NCBI GenBank assembly: GCA_015272325.1
Contig: JACYLU010000007.1
Span: forward strand, 1 to 64,000
DNA: 64,000 nt
Direction: 5' to 3'
DNA from: Synechococcales cyanobacterium C42_A2020_086
Lineage (GTDB): Bacteria; Cyanobacteriota; Cyanobacteriia; Elainellales; Elainellaceae
This document shows, piece by piece, positions 7,236 to 17,435 of this stretch. Each line of letters starts with the position of its first letter. Within the stretch, counting starts at the first letter, position 1. The notes below the pieces were generated by a model, which saw only the letters and a program-made list of their open reading frames with translations, was not told the origin of the DNA and ran no database searches. The translations under genes were made by a program, and so were the position numbers.

Positions 7236-8408
7236 TTAGGTGCTCGTCAACTGTGTCCAGAAGCGGTCGTACAAGTCCGCAATGTCTTGCGGCACCGGAG
7301 CAATGCCTTCACACTTGTCGAGAATCGCTTGCGGAGGAAACAGGTTTTCGTTATTCTTCACCTCCGGCGACAGCCGGTTAAAGGCTGCTTCATTGGGTGT
7401 AGCGAATTTGAGCCGCTCCACAAGCTTGGCTGAATTCTCGGGTTCCAGCATGAAATTGATCCACTCATAGGCAGCATCTGGATTGGGTGCCGATTTGGGA
7501 ATGACCATCGTATCGGTCCAAAGCGATGACCCCGACTCCGGCACGATGTATTGCAAATTCGGGCTTTCTTCCATTAGTACAATGGCATCCTGAGAATAGG
7601 CCATCGATATCTGCAAATCGCCGCTCGCCAGTTGGTCTTCCCAGCCGTTTGTCATGAAGGCAGCAATCGCCGGTTTAATTTCCAGCAGTTTGTTGTAGGC
7701 TTCTTCGATCTCAGCGGGTTTCGTGGAGTTGAGCGAGTAGCCAAGGTATTGCAGCGTTGCCCCAAAGACTTCCCGCACGTCATTAATCATCGTCAGGCGT
7801 CGCGACAGGGAATCCACATTGTTCCAGACGTAATCCCAGCCTCTGACCTTTTCCTGAACTCGTTGCGGATCAAAGATCAAACCCGTAGTGCCCCAAACGG
7901 CAGGGACGCTGTGGGCATTGTTGGCGTCATAAACAGGATTTTGCCACTTCGGCATCAACCCATCGATTCCCTTGAGACGAGAGCGATCCAGCGGCATGAG
8001 CATATTCAGCTCAATCATCTGCTCCACCATATAATCAGAGGGAAAGATAATACTGTAGGCTCTGCCGCCGCCAGCTTGCATTTTAGCCAGCATGGTTTCG
8101 TTCGAGTCGAAGGTATCGACCACTACCGAAATTCCAGTCTGATCTTTGAAATTTTTTAGCAGTTCATCGTCGGTATAGTTGGCCCAGCTAAACACATGGA
8201 GCGTCTTAGAATCCGTCGCGGTTGTTCCATCAGCGGTAGGACTAGTCTCTGCTGAGGGAGCCGTATTGTTAGACAGATTGCGGGCACAATTTGAAAGGAC
8301 AATCCCTGACACAGCGGCGGCGGAGGTTTGCAGAAATCGCCGTCTAGCGACAGAGAAACGAGGCGATGGGCTGAGCCGCGAAAATTTCCGGGGATTCGTC
8401 GGAGGCAT
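7236..8408 (-). CDS. potD: polyamine ABC transporter substrate-binding lipoprotein PotD
   Basis: A 390-residue periplasmic solute-binding protein. The N-terminus carries a twin-arginine signal (ARRRFLQTSAAA, ~22-33), then a hydrophobic core and a lipobox-like LSNC, so it is probably exported folded by Tat and lipid-anchored. The mature part starts HVFSWANYTDDELLKNFKDQ, typical of PotD/PotF. The closing WINFMLEPENSAKL and Trp/Asp-rich segments also fit. It captures polyamine for PotB/PotC. It lies between potA and potB in the operon. Confidence 0.88.
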   Translation of the reverse strand: MPPTNPRKFSRLSPSPRFSVARRRFLQTSAAAVSGIVLSNCARNLSNNTAPSAETSPTADGTTATDSKTLHVFSWANYTDDELLKNFKDQTGISVVVDTFDSNETMLAKMQAGGGRAYSIIFPSDYMVEQMIELNMLMPLDRSRLKGIDGLMPKWQNPVYDANNAHSVPAVWGTTGLIFDPQRVQEKVRGWDYVWNNVDSLSRRLTMINDVREVFGATLQYLGYSLNSTKPAEIEEAYNKLLEIKPAIAAFMTNGWEDQLASGDLQISMAYSQDAIVLMEESPNLQYIVPESGSSLWTDTMVIPKSAPNPDAAYEWINFMLEPENSAKLVERLKFATPNEAAFNRLSPEVKNNENLFPPQAILDKCEGIAPVPQDIADLYDRFWTQLTST

Positions 8409-8648
8409 TGCTCGTTCCTAACTCCTACGGGGTGACCTACTTCATCAGGATAGCGAATGGTGCTACCGAAAGTTTTTATTTCAAGATCGCATTGGTGAGG
8501 GCGATTGTGGGGGCTGTGCCTCGGTGCGATGTTGACCTCAATTTGGGTCAATTGAAGCGGCCCATCTTACTGTCTTCCTGACACGCTTCTTATTCGCTTG
8601 GTCTTACCGGCTTGCGGCGACCGATCCTCTCTATCCTGTTCTATTCCG

Positions 8649-9782
8649 TCAGACTGGCAGCGCCAAGCAATCTGCCGCCGACCAGTAGACCTGCACGACA
8701 CTGTGGAGTTCGGGCAGCCGATGCGATTGATTGGGTTGCAGCACTGTCAACGAATCTCCACTCCGCAGCTCCACAACACAATGCACGTGGGTGCCTAAAT
8801 ACATCACATGTTTGAGGGTGCCTTCGTAACAGTTGATCGACTCGCCCGATTCACTAGCCCCGATGTGGATTTTTTCTGGGCGCACACTGACCACCACATC
8901 CTTGGATTGGGAGGGAAGATCTGCCCATGCCTGCTGCGATTTCACCAGAATTTCTAGTCCCTTTGGGGTGATCACCTGTAATGTGGAGCCATAAATCGAC
9001 CCGACCCGACCCTGAAACAGGTTAGTGTCGCCAATGAAATCCGCAACGAAGGGCGTTTGAGGATGTTCATAGATCTCGCTGGGGCTGCCGATTTGCTCGA
9101 TTCGACCGCCATTCATGACCGCAATTCGGTCCGATAGGCTCAGGGCCTCCTCCTGATCATGCGTCACCATTACAAAAGTCACCCCTAGCTCCTGATGCAA
9201 GTTCGACAGCTCAACCTGCATTTCTTTGCGCAGTTTTAGGTCAAGAGCACCGAGCGGCTCATCGAGCAACACCACTGTCGGACGATTCACCAATGCCCGA
9301 GCCAACGCCACCCGCTGCTGCTGCCCGCCCGAGAGCTGAGCCGGAAACCGGCGAGCAAAAGCCTCCATCTTAACGAGCTGCAACGCTGCGCCTACTCGCT
9401 CCTGTAGCTCGCTCTTGCTGCATTTTTTCAGCCGCAGCCCAAATGCCACATTGTCCCAGACGGTCATATGGTTGAATAGGGCATAACTTTGGAACACCGT
9501 ATTCACCGGACGCTGATAGGGCGGTACATTCACCATGGATTTACCCCGAATCAGCACTTCGCCGCCGGTTGGCTTTTCAAATCCAGCAATCAGCCGCAGT
9601 GTTGTTGTCTTGCCGCACCCTGAGGGACCAAGAATACTAAAAAACTCACCTTGACGAATAGTGAGGTCAATGCCGCGCACGGCCGTTTCCCCATTGAACA
9701 CTTTGAAAACTTTACGGAGTTCGACGTCCAGCTTCGTATCAGTTTGAGCAGCATCTCGGTCCTGAACAACGGTCTGAGACAT
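8649..9782 (-). CDS. potA: polyamine ABC transporter ATP-binding protein PotA
   Basis: A 377-residue ATPase with Walker A (GPSGCGKTT, ~53-61), Q-loop (VFQSYALFNHMTVWDN), signature (LSGGQQQRVALARAL), Walker B (VVLLDEPLGALD) and switch His (MVTHDQEEAL). A C-terminal TOBE domain (~290-370) is usual for PotA and may sense substrate. It is the first gene of the potA-D-B-C operon. A 240-base gap to potD may contain an internal promoter or structured region; I saw no clear terminator in it. Confidence 0.9.
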   Translation of the reverse strand: MSQTVVQDRDAAQTDTKLDVELRKVFKVFNGETAVRGIDLTIRQGEFFSILGPSGCGKTTTLRLIAGFEKPTGGEVLIRGKSMVNVPPYQRPVNTVFQSYALFNHMTVWDNVAFGLRLKKCSKSELQERVGAALQLVKMEAFARRFPAQLSGGQQQRVALARALVNRPTVVLLDEPLGALDLKLRKEMQVELSNLHQELGVTFVMVTHDQEEALSLSDRIAVMNGGRIEQIGSPSEIYEHPQTPFVADFIGDTNLFQGRVGSIYGSTLQVITPKGLEILVKSQQAWADLPSQSKDVVVSVRPEKIHIGASESGESINCYEGTLKHVMYLGTHVHCVVELRSGDSLTVLQPNQSHRLPELHSVVQVYWSAADCLALPV

Positions 9783-10439
9783 AGTGAGCGGTTTTCCTCT
9801 CTAGATAGGGTGTAACGCAATAGCAGACGATTGTTGCGCCGCAGGCATGCTGCCTCTAGCAAGGCCGCAACCTACAGATAAAACAGATAGACGAGTTAAA
9901 TAGATTAGACAGAACATTTTGAGACAGAACATTTTACGGGTATGCGTGCGGTACCCTCAGCATCGACACTGAATTTCAAGACTAGTTCGAGAATAACGAA
10001 GACAACAGATTGCCATAGAAGTAATCAAGTTGTGCAGCAAAACTAGGTAGGAATGAGCTGTGCCAAAACCCCTGAGCCGTTGCTCTACTCCTGGTTGCTT
10101 TGCTCCTTCCATCTTCTAGTGCCTAGGCAACGAACGATCGTCAAATCTGATACGAGTTTGTTTTTTGTCCCTTAGCATACCCCCTTCACACCGCAACTGC
10201 AATTCAGACACCTGCAATTTAGAAGCGAATTCGCATAGCTACAAAATCGCAATTTTGCAGACCTTTCTTGGATAGCTTTCTTCAATAACTTTGCTTTGGA
10301 AATGAGGGATATTGCCGGAGGTCGCTGCGGCAAGATTTGAGTTCGGACTATCTCTAGACTTGCCGCCAGACTTGATAGACTGAATCGGTGAGTTACTCTA
10401 GGCGCAGGTTCAATTCAGGTTCAATTTAGATTGCAGCGT
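9783..10439. other. divergent intergenic region between potA and mrdA
   Basis: No gene is seen. It must hold the promoters of both flanking genes. Close to potA there is a nested inverted repeat: GTTGCG at 9833-9838 pairs with CGCAAC at 9866-9871, enclosing GCAG/CTGC. On the potA transcript it would be a leader hairpin. Short tandem duplications occur at ~9907-9936 (AGACAGAACATTTT twice) and ~10406-10427 (GGTTCAATT twice). Confidence 0.5.
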
Positions 10440-12263
10440 ATGGCTTTATCTCCCAATTCTCCCTTATCTCAGCAGCCTAAGCAGTCCAATGCCCGCACCG
10501 TTGGGCGTAACTATCAGTCCTTAATTGCCATGGTAGCGATTAGTCTGGTTATGGTCGGCGGAATTGGTGCGCGCCTAGCCTACCTGCAACTGATTCAGGG
10601 CGAACGTAACCGCCAGTTGGCCGACAACAACCGAATTCGTCTAATTCCTCGCCAGCCCGAGCGCGGCAATATCCTCGACCGCAAAGGCCGCATCCTGGCA
10701 GGCAATCGCCTATCCTATGCGGTGTTTCTTTGGCCCATCTCTAACTCGCAGCAGGAGTGGCAGGTCATTGTGCCCAAGCTGGCAGATGTGCTCAATATTC
10801 CCCAACAAACAATTCAAGACCGTCTAGAGCAAGCGGGCTACGGCTCTCCGGTGCTCGTGCGAATTGCTCGGGGTCTCAGTCCCGCTCAGGTGACGGCGCT
10901 GGCAGAATTTAGCCATGAGCTGAAGGGAGTTCAGGTGCAAGCCGAAGCGGTGCGCAACTATCCCTATGGTGATCTGGCGGCTCATGTCCTGGGCTACACC
11001 GGCGAGATGAGCGACGAAGATTTGAAGGCGCGGCAGGGGGAAGGCTATCGCTTGGGCGATGTGATCGGGCAAATGGGCGTTGAAGCCGCCTTTGAAAAGC
11101 AGCTCCGCGGCGAGTGGGGCGGGCAGCAGGTAGAGGTCGATGGCGCGGGTCGGGTGCTGCGGGTGTTGGGTGAGAAGCAAGCCCGCGCCGGTAATGATGT
11201 GCAGCTCACAATTGATCTTGATCTGCAGCGCTCGGCTGAACGGGCTTTGGGCGATCGTAAAGGCGCTATTGTAGCCATAGATCCTCGCAATGGTGCCGTG
11301 TTGGCCATGGTGAGCCGTCCCGCTTTTGACCCTAATCTGTTCTCGACCTACATCACCGATGCCCAGTGGCAGCAGCTTCAGAGCGAAGAATTTCCCTTCG
11401 TCAACCGGGCACTGCAAGGATACCCTCCTGCTAGCACCTTCAAGATTGTCACAACAGTGGCGGCGATTGAGTCGGGTGCCTTTGCGCCGGGTACTGTACT
11501 GAATACCTTTCCGTTCCTGGAAGTAGGGGGCATTCAATTTTGGGACTGGAACCGGGCTGGATTTGGTCCGCTCGATTTTCAGGGGGCTATGGCCTGGAGC
11601 AGCGATACGTTCTTTTATCAAACCGCACTGGGCATGGGAAGCGCAGCGCTGATTCAGTGGACACGCCGCTTCGGCTTTGGTGAAAAGACTGGGATCGAAA
11701 TTGCCAAGGAGGAGATGGCTGGTCTAGTTCCTGATGAAGCCTGGAAACTGTCGGAGCTGAACGAACCCTGGTACGCCGGCGACTCAGTCAATATGTCGAT
11801 TGGTCAGGGCTACTTGCAGTCCACTCCGTTGCAGGTGGCCGTGATGTTTGCTGTAGCCGCGAATGGAGGCTATCGCGTTCATCCCCATCTGCTGCTCGAC
11901 AACGAAGATGCCCGCAACTGGCGTAAATCTCTCAATATTAGCCCTACTACCCTGAAAATTCTGGAAGAAGGGCTGCGTATGGTGGTCACGAGCGGCACCG
12001 GACAAGCGCTGAATGACCCCTCGCTGCCGCCCATCTCTGGGAAGAGCGGCACAGCCGAAGATCCACCCCGCCTATCCCATAGCTGGTTCGGTGCCTATGG
12101 TCCGACCGATAACCCTGAAATTGTTGTCGTTGCTTTTGGCGAAAATTCAGGCGGTGGCGGCGGCAAGGTAGCGGCTCCCATGGCACGACAGGTTCTGCAA
12201 ACCTATTTCAACGGAACTCAAGCCACCGGGGCAGCTCAACCGGAGGACGTCACGAGCGACTAA
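10440..12263 (+). CDS. mrdA: penicillin-binding protein 2 (peptidoglycan transpeptidase)
   Basis: A 607-residue class B PBP. It has one N-terminal membrane segment (~28-50), a dimerisation/pedestal region (ERGNILDRKGRILAGNRL), and a transpeptidase domain. The transpeptidase carries active-site Ser332 in STFK, a WSSDTFFYQ segment (SxD in place of SxN) and KSGTAE. It cross-links peptidoglycan during elongation with RodA and MreB. The ATG at 10440 is preferred over a TTG nine bases upstream. It is divergent from potA. The adjacent minus-strand gene ends downstream, so mrdA is probably monocistronic. Confidence 0.92.
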   Translation: MALSPNSPLSQQPKQSNARTVGRNYQSLIAMVAISLVMVGGIGARLAYLQLIQGERNRQLADNNRIRLIPRQPERGNILDRKGRILAGNRLSYAVFLWPISNSQQEWQVIVPKLADVLNIPQQTIQDRLEQAGYGSPVLVRIARGLSPAQVTALAEFSHELKGVQVQAEAVRNYPYGDLAAHVLGYTGEMSDEDLKARQGEGYRLGDVIGQMGVEAAFEKQLRGEWGGQQVEVDGAGRVLRVLGEKQARAGNDVQLTIDLDLQRSAERALGDRKGAIVAIDPRNGAVLAMVSRPAFDPNLFSTYITDAQWQQLQSEEFPFVNRALQGYPPASTFKIVTTVAAIESGAFAPGTVLNTFPFLEVGGIQFWDWNRAGFGPLDFQGAMAWSSDTFFYQTALGMGSAALIQWTRRFGFGEKTGIEIAKEEMAGLVPDEAWKLSELNEPWYAGDSVNMSIGQGYLQSTPLQVAVMFAVAANGGYRVHPHLLLDNEDARNWRKSLNISPTTLKILEEGLRMVVTSGTGQALNDPSLPPISGKSGTAEDPPRLSHSWFGAYGPTDNPEIVVVAFGENSGGGGGKVAAPMARQVLQTYFNGTQATGAAQPEDVTSD

Positions 12264-12351
12264 AACACAATTAGAGAGAAGCTGTACCCTCTCTGCTGGC
12301 AGGAGTAGTTGTTTAGGGTTGTTTTGATTGTTGATGCAGTTGTGCAGGCTG

Positions 12352-13446
12352 CTATGCCGTTGCAACCGGCGTTAGTCCGAGCTTCATCAGCAGACGCTCA
12401 ATATTGGCGTGCTTGCCCATCATCTGGCAGACCGCCTGTACTTTGATTGGCTCATGCAGGCGCACCTGACCAAAAGCCCGATCAATAATTTCCACCGTCG
12501 TCAGCGTATCTAGATCAACCGAAAGGATGGGGATTTCTAGATCCTCAGCGCGGCTGAGAATGGTCGGTGACGGCGGAAGGTGCCCAGTCAGAATCAGGCA
12601 TTGCGTTGAGGTTTCGAGGGCAGCGAGCTGAATATCAGTGCGATCACCGCCGGTAACGACAGCCATATTATGAGCTTTGCGGAAATACTCCAGCGCTGAA
12701 TTCACGTTCATGGCTCCGATCTTGAGGCTCTCTACCATTAGATCAAGTCGGTCTGGGCGGCAGAGGACCTCCGCATTGAGCTGGTGCACCAACTCTCTAA
12801 CACTGACACTCCGCAAAAGAGCGTTGCTAGGCAAGGCTCCCAATATCTCAATGCCCTGCTGCTCTAGAAAAGGCTGGATCTGATGCAGCTTGTCGAGTTG
12901 GTCGAGGGGAACATCGTTCATTAGTACCCCTAAAAGCCGATCGCCCAACTGCTGTTTTGCGCTCAGCAAACTATCTACAATCAGGCTGGAGTGGTAGCGC
13001 GTGACCAGGACCACTGCCGCGTCTAAGGCTTCGGCCATATCGAGCAGCGCCAACCCAAACAGCGTACCTTCAGTCAACGTGCCCGCCCCCTCAAGCAACA
13101 CCACATCGCCTTCGGCAAGCTGATGGTAATGTTGCAGACGCTGCAGATAATCTGTAGAGTCGCTGCCATTGATCCGTTGGAGAATTCGATCTTCCGATAG
13201 CGGCAACAGAGTGGGCAGAATGCGCTGTGCTGGTAGATTCAGGGTTTGAGCAATAAACAGCACATCTTCTTCGACAGGTTCTGCCTCTGCGCCTGGTGTT
13301 GTGCCCAAGCATGTGCCGATCGGCTTGCCATAGGCGATATCCAATCCCTTCTGCTGTAGTTGATGTGCCATTCCCAGCACAATCGCTGACTTACCGCTGT
13401 AGGCTTCCAAGGATCCTACAAGGAGGAATTTGGCAGGCTTGGGCAC
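12352..13446 (-). CDS. BioD-like / DRTGG-domain protein (phosphotransacetylase N-terminal family)
   Basis: A 364-residue protein. The N-terminal half (~1-200) is a dethiobiotin-synthetase-like P-loop domain with an altered Walker A ([15 protein letters not shown]) and the segment VLLEGAGTL. The C-terminal half (~215-330) is a DRTGG domain with [16 protein letters not shown]. This is the arrangement of the N-terminal part of long Pta enzymes without the acetyltransferase domain, so it is unlikely to be a phosphate acetyltransferase itself. A regulatory or ligand-sensing role is likely. It converges with mrdA. Confidence 0.75.
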   Translation of the reverse strand: MPKPAKFLLVGSLEAYSGKSAIVLGMAHQLQQKGLDIAYGKPIGTCLGTTPGAEAEPVEEDVLFIAQTLNLPAQRILPTLLPLSEDRILQRINGSDSTDYLQRLQHYHQLAEGDVVLLEGAGTLTEGTLFGLALLDMAEALDAAVVLVTRYHSSLIVDSLLSAKQQLGDRLLGVLMNDVPLDQLDKLHQIQPFLEQQGIEILGALPSNALLRSVSVRELVHQLNAEVLCRPDRLDLMVESLKIGAMNVNSALEYFRKAHNMAVVTGGDRTDIQLAALETSTQCLILTGHLPPSPTILSRAEDLEIPILSVDLDTLTTVEIIDRAFGQVRLHEPIKVQAVCQMMGKHANIERLLMKLGLTPVATA

Positions 13447-13730
13447 GTCTCTACTCCTACAAAACTGAGCAACGCAAACGCCTCACCTTTGCGTGATTAG
13501 CAAAGCTGATTTAGCTGGATATTAACACTTAATTCTATTCATCTTTGTTTATTCCTCGTTGCAAATTGCAAAATAGGTCCACGCAATATGCGAGACGACC
13601 ATTCAGAGGGCACGCTAAGGCAGAGGAGACGGGTGTCCTCCCTAGGAGTCGATAAAAATGGATTGGTAGAAAATTGGTAGAAAAGAAGATCCGGGCGATG
13701 AGTGTCTGCGAATGCGGCCTCAACAACGCC

Positions 13731-14105
13731 TCAATCATCAAGCCGCAGCAGCTTGCGGTAGAAGGCTTGGGAAAAATCTGCAACGCGGCTGCTCTTAAAA
13801 ATGAACAGCACTTCGATCAAGAAGTCTACAAACTCGAAGTTGGCCATGGTGACTTCGTAGCTGAGGTCTGCATTGCCATCAAATTGCAATCGACAGCGCG
13901 TTAAGTCGGCCGGAATAGATGAAATATTCCATGTGGCAATGAAGGGAATGCTATCACCACCTTCGATCTTGCGATGCCCTTCTAGGCTGCCCGTTTGGTA
14001 GAGACTAATGGCTAAAGGCAAAGCACTGCGCTTGCGTCCTTGATAGTACGGTGCATAGACGCTGACATCACGCGGGTTGGCAGGCTGAAGTTTCTCAAGA
14101 GACAT
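13731..14105 (-). CDS. ebsA: EbsA-like protein, type IV pilus / biofilm self-suppression
   Basis: A 124-residue soluble protein (SVYAPYYQGRKRSALPLAISLYQTGSLEG...IPFIATWNISSIPADLTRCRLQFDG...FEFVDFLIEV) matching my recollection of cyanobacterial EbsA. EbsA associates with type IV pilus assembly proteins, and its loss in Synechococcus elongatus removes pili and derepresses biofilm formation. The length agrees with the family. No other pilus genes are nearby, so the call rests on sequence alone. Confidence 0.7.
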   Translation of the reverse strand: MSLEKLQPANPRDVSVYAPYYQGRKRSALPLAISLYQTGSLEGHRKIEGGDSIPFIATWNISSIPADLTRCRLQFDGNADLSYEVTMANFEFVDFLIEVLFIFKSSRVADFSQAFYRKLLRLDD

Positions 14106-14243
14106 GCTGAAACCTTCCTAGACTTTCGCCCAAGGGCAACTTCAAAGACGATGATAGTAGGGTGTCGAAGCTGTTCGCTGGAGACATTCCACCCCTACCC
14201 TAGCAGCTAGTATTCCCGAGGCAAAGCGCTCGATTTCAAAACC

Positions 14244-15551
14244 ATGACACATTTTAGATTGAAGGTGATTGTGATCGGCGGCGGGGCGGCAGGTTTTTTT
14301 GCAGCTGTTGTCTGCGCTGAAGCCCACCCTCATGCTCAGGTGATGCTTCTAGAGGCAGGGCGACGACCCCTAAGCAAGGTGCGCATCTCGGGAGGAGGGC
14401 GTTGCAATGTCACCCATGCCTGCTTTGATCCGGCTGCACTCGTCCAGTTCTATCCTCGAGGCGGCAGGGCCTTGCGGGGGGCCTTCAGCCGCTTTCAGCC
14501 CCAGGACACCGTTGCTTGGTTTGCCCAGCGGGGCGTAGCCCTAAAGACTGAAGCCGATGGACGGATGTTTCCCATCACCGATGATTCAGAAACGATTGTG
14601 CAGTGTTTACAGCAGGCTGCTCAGCAGGCGAGTGTGGAGGTGCGAACGGCTGCCATCGTGACTCGGGTAGCCAGGACTCAGCCTACACCGGGGTTTGAGG
14701 TTCATCTTAAATCAGGAGAATGCTTGCGATGCGATCGGCTGCTGCTAGCCACCGGCAGCAGTCCCCAGGGCTATCAAATTGCCCAGCAGCTTGGGCATAC
14801 GCTTGAACCGCCGGTGCCGTCCCTGTTCACATTTACAATTGCTGACCCAATGACCGAACTGCCGCTGAGTGATTTGGCGGGCATTGCGGTTGATCCAGTG
14901 CAAGTGCGGCTGACGGTCCCTGGATGCCAGCCGTTGCAGCAAACTGGAGCAGTTCTTATTACTCACTGGGGACTCAGTGGACCAGCTATTCTGAAGCTGT
15001 CAGCCTGGGGAGCACGGCTGCTACACGAAAGCCATTATCAGGCAGCTCTCCAGATCAACTGGCTGCCGCGGCTCAAGCCCGACGTTGTGCGGCAACACTT
15101 GCTGGACGCCAAGCACCAGCATCCCAAGCGGTTGATAGGCACTCATTGTCCGTTTTCCCTGTCACGCCGCCTCTGGCACTATCTAATTACCCGCGCTGGG
15201 ATTACAGCCAACAGCCGCTGGGCAGACTTCTCAAAAGCCGCTTTGCATCGGCTCATAATCGAATTGACCCAAGGACGTTATGCTCTTCAAGGTAAAGGCA
15301 TCTTTAAGGAAGAATTTGTCACTTGCGGGGGAGTGCGTTTGTCGGAGGTGAACTTTAAAACCATGGAAAGCCGCTGCTGTCCAGGACTCTACTTTGCCGG
15401 AGAAATTCTAGACATTGACGGCGTAACAGGTGGCTTTAATTTCCAAAGTGCCTGGACCACTGGTTGGCTGGCTGGACACGCTATGGGACAAGCCGATGCC
15501 TCCGTCAAGCCACCTGCACCTGCATCCTCTGATTCGATTCACTGGCACTGA
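14244..15551 (+). CDS. NAD(P)/FAD-dependent oxidoreductase, HI0933/BaiN family
   Basis: A 435-residue flavoprotein. The FAD-binding Rossmann motif is at residues ~12-25 (VIGGGAAGFFAA). Family motifs follow: SKVRISGGGRCNVTHA near 45, a middle domain with ITHWGLSGPAILKLS, and the C-terminal GLYFAGEILDIDGVTGGFNFQSAW that closes over FAD. The substrate is not known for most members, although BaiN acts on bile acids in gut bacteria. The gene starts 138 bases from divergent ebsA and converges with the RodZ-like gene, only 12 bases away. Confidence 0.85.
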   Translation: MTHFRLKVIVIGGGAAGFFAAVVCAEAHPHAQVMLLEAGRRPLSKVRISGGGRCNVTHACFDPAALVQFYPRGGRALRGAFSRFQPQDTVAWFAQRGVALKTEADGRMFPITDDSETIVQCLQQAAQQASVEVRTAAIVTRVARTQPTPGFEVHLKSGECLRCDRLLLATGSSPQGYQIAQQLGHTLEPPVPSLFTFTIADPMTELPLSDLAGIAVDPVQVRLTVPGCQPLQQTGAVLITHWGLSGPAILKLSAWGARLLHESHYQAALQINWLPRLKPDVVRQHLLDAKHQHPKRLIGTHCPFSLSRRLWHYLITRAGITANSRWADFSKAALHRLIIELTQGRYALQGKGIFKEEFVTCGGVRLSEVNFKTMESRCCPGLYFAGEILDIDGVTGGFNFQSAWTTGWLAGHAMGQADASVKPPAPASSDSIHWH

Positions 15552-15563
15552 GGACGTTTGGCT

Positions 15564-16421
15564 TTAGTTCGCTTCCGTAGCAGAGGAATTGGCGGCAGTT
15601 CCAGCTTCATCGGGAAGTTGGGCAGCTCTCTGGCTGGGGGTAAAGGTTTTTTCTTCAACAGCACCTGGTGCTCCCATTTGCTGGGGTTGGCTGCCATTAT
15701 AAGCCACCATAACGCCGCCCGCATTGCCAGCGCGAATTCGCAGTTGCTTATCGGCTGTCCAGGTGCGCTCGGTGCCTTCAGGTAATACCTCAGCCAATTT
15801 CACTTCGCCATCAGCTTCCACTTCCAGCCACGACTGCGCCGTTAGCTGAACATCGACCTGTACGGGCTTATCCAGTTGGGGAGGGCGAGTCAAGGAATTG
15901 CGGGGTGTTTCCGAGGCCGCCTGGGCTGCTACTCCCGGAGAAGACACGGCTGGAGCGGATTGTACGGCGGCTGGCTGGCTCGCGGTCGTCACCGATGATT
16001 CCTCTGGGGCTGAGCGGCGCACCACGTAAGAGAGCAAGCTCACCGATGCCATAATCAGTGCCACATAGGCGATATACAGGTGCAGTGGGCGTAGCTGCGC
16101 TGCCGGAGAATCTTTCCAGGAGGATTGGGCTAAGTGCAGCGTTCGCTGAGCGGGAAAGGCTTCAGCAAATTCGGCGCCATCTAGACCCATTGCTTCGGCG
16201 TAGCGCTTAATGAACCCCTGTACATAGACAGGTTCAGGAAGCTGATGCAGTTTGCCCTCTTCGATTGCCTTCAGCAAGCGGGGTTGGATCATCGTCTGGG
16301 CTGCCACATCTTCTAGCGACAGTTCGTTCTCTTCGCGGGTATGGCGCAGGTAAGCACCGATTTGCATCAGTCGTTCAACCTGCTCTTGCTGTAGAAGGGA
16401 TGTGTCTCGTGTCATAACCAT
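15564..16421 (-). CDS. RodZ-like protein: HTH domain, one membrane segment, DUF4115
   Basis: A 285-residue protein. An N-terminal HTH_25 domain (~15-85: IGAYLRHTREENELSLEDVA...YVQGFIKRYAEAMGL) is followed by a linker, one membrane segment (~116-137) and a Ser/Ala/Pro-rich spacer. The C-terminal DUF4115 beta domain (~180-260) has the conserved SWLEVEADG...WTADKQLRIRAGNAGGV. This is the architecture of RodZ, which links MreB to the elongation machinery; mrdA in the same window fits that theme. A second in-frame ATG lies two codons in. The C-terminal tail is low complexity. Confidence 0.82.
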   Translation of the reverse strand: MVMTRDTSLLQQEQVERLMQIGAYLRHTREENELSLEDVAAQTMIQPRLLKAIEEGKLHQLPEPVYVQGFIKRYAEAMGLDGAEFAEAFPAQRTLHLAQSSWKDSPAAQLRPLHLYIAYVALIMASVSLLSYVVRRSAPEESSVTTASQPAAVQSAPAVSSPGVAAQAASETPRNSLTRPPQLDKPVQVDVQLTAQSWLEVEADGEVKLAEVLPEGTERTWTADKQLRIRAGNAGGVMVAYNGSQPQQMGAPGAVEEKTFTPSQRAAQLPDEAGTAANSSATEAN

Positions 16422-16469
16422 GCGCTCTTCATCTCACTCTCTCACCCACATTGGAATTAAGCAACGGAA

Positions 16470-17273
16470 TCAAGGAAGGGCCTCTGAACATTCACCTGGA
16501 ACCGGTGCGTCGCCTGCCTCGTCGTGCAGCGGCTGAAGTTGAAAGCTCTTCACCTGAGCCTGCAAAAACGCCAGTTCGTCGCGGTTGAGGGCACGATACT
16601 GCCCCCTCGGTAGCTTGCCCAATTGAATCGGTCCGATCGCCACACGATGCAGTCGCAATACGGGATAGCCTAGCTGCTCAGCGACCCGTCGGATTTGCCG
16701 ATTGCGCCCCTCGTACAGCACTACTTCTAGCAGTGAGCGACTCGGTTCCCAGGACTCTAGAACCCGCACTTCGGCTGGACGGGTCCGCCTACCATCGAGC
16801 CATACTCCTCGCCGCCACTGGGTTAACACCGATTCAGGTGGCGAGCCTTGCACCCAAACCTGATAGGTTTTGGCCACGGAATGGCGAGGATGGGTGAGGC
16901 AGAGAGTGACAGCGCCATCGTTGGTTAGCAGCAGAGCACCCGTCGAGGCGGTATCGAGTCGTCCCACAGGATGCAGTCCCGTATTCTGCCGCAGCGATGT
17001 CGGCAACAGATCGAGTACAGTAGACCGTCCCTGGGGGTCTTGGCAGGTAGATACGACACCCGCCGGTTTGTGCAGCAGGAGGTACAGCAATTCAGGGCGC
17101 TGCTGCAACAGTTTGCCGTCCACCTCGATTCGATCTTGGACTGGATCCGCTTTTTGTCCTAGATGGGCGACCGTACCATTCAGCCGAACTCGACCCGCCA
17201 GAATCATCTGCTCCGCTTGCCGCCGAGACGCTACTCCCCATTGGGACAGAATTTTTTGCACTCGCTCAGTCAT
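16470..17273 (-). CDS. RsuA/RluB-family pseudouridine synthase
   Basis: About 267 residues with an N-terminal S4 RNA-binding domain ([20 protein letters not shown]) and the catalytic core. The catalytic Asp107 is in [16 protein letters not shown] and GRNRQIRRV are further family motifs. It isomerises a uridine in ribosomal RNA, probably 23S as RluB or 16S as RsuA. I chose ATG 17273 (MTERVQKIL) because homologues begin there; in-frame ATGs at 17294 and 17339 would add 7 and 22 residues without similarity. Confidence 0.87.
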   Translation of the reverse strand: MTERVQKILSQWGVASRRQAEQMILAGRVRLNGTVAHLGQKADPVQDRIEVDGKLLQQRPELLYLLLHKPAGVVSTCQDPQGRSTVLDLLPTSLRQNTGLHPVGRLDTASTGALLLTNDGAVTLCLTHPRHSVAKTYQVWVQGSPPESVLTQWRRGVWLDGRRTRPAEVRVLESWEPSRSLLEVVLYEGRNRQIRRVAEQLGYPVLRLHRVAIGPIQLGKLPRGQYRALNRDELAFLQAQVKSFQLQPLHDEAGDAPVPGECSEALP

Positions 17274-17435
17274 AGACCGTTCAGTCGTGGACATGGCAGG
17301 CATAGGCAGCAAGAATGGACGAATCGATCGCGAATACACATCCCTAGATATGGATTCAAGAATATGTATCCAAATATTACAAGAATCGCGTCCCTTGCGG
17401 CAGACTGCCAGCAGAGTTGACGCGTGATCCTGGGA

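Noticed and set aside
7632-8159. 175-codon plus-strand frame inside potD
   Set aside because: Antisense to a clear binding-protein gene and with no ribosome-binding site or family signs.
10824-11621. 265-codon open frame on the minus strand inside mrdA
   Set aside because: It lies wholly opposite a clear PBP2 with all active-site motifs; the antisense product has no family signs.
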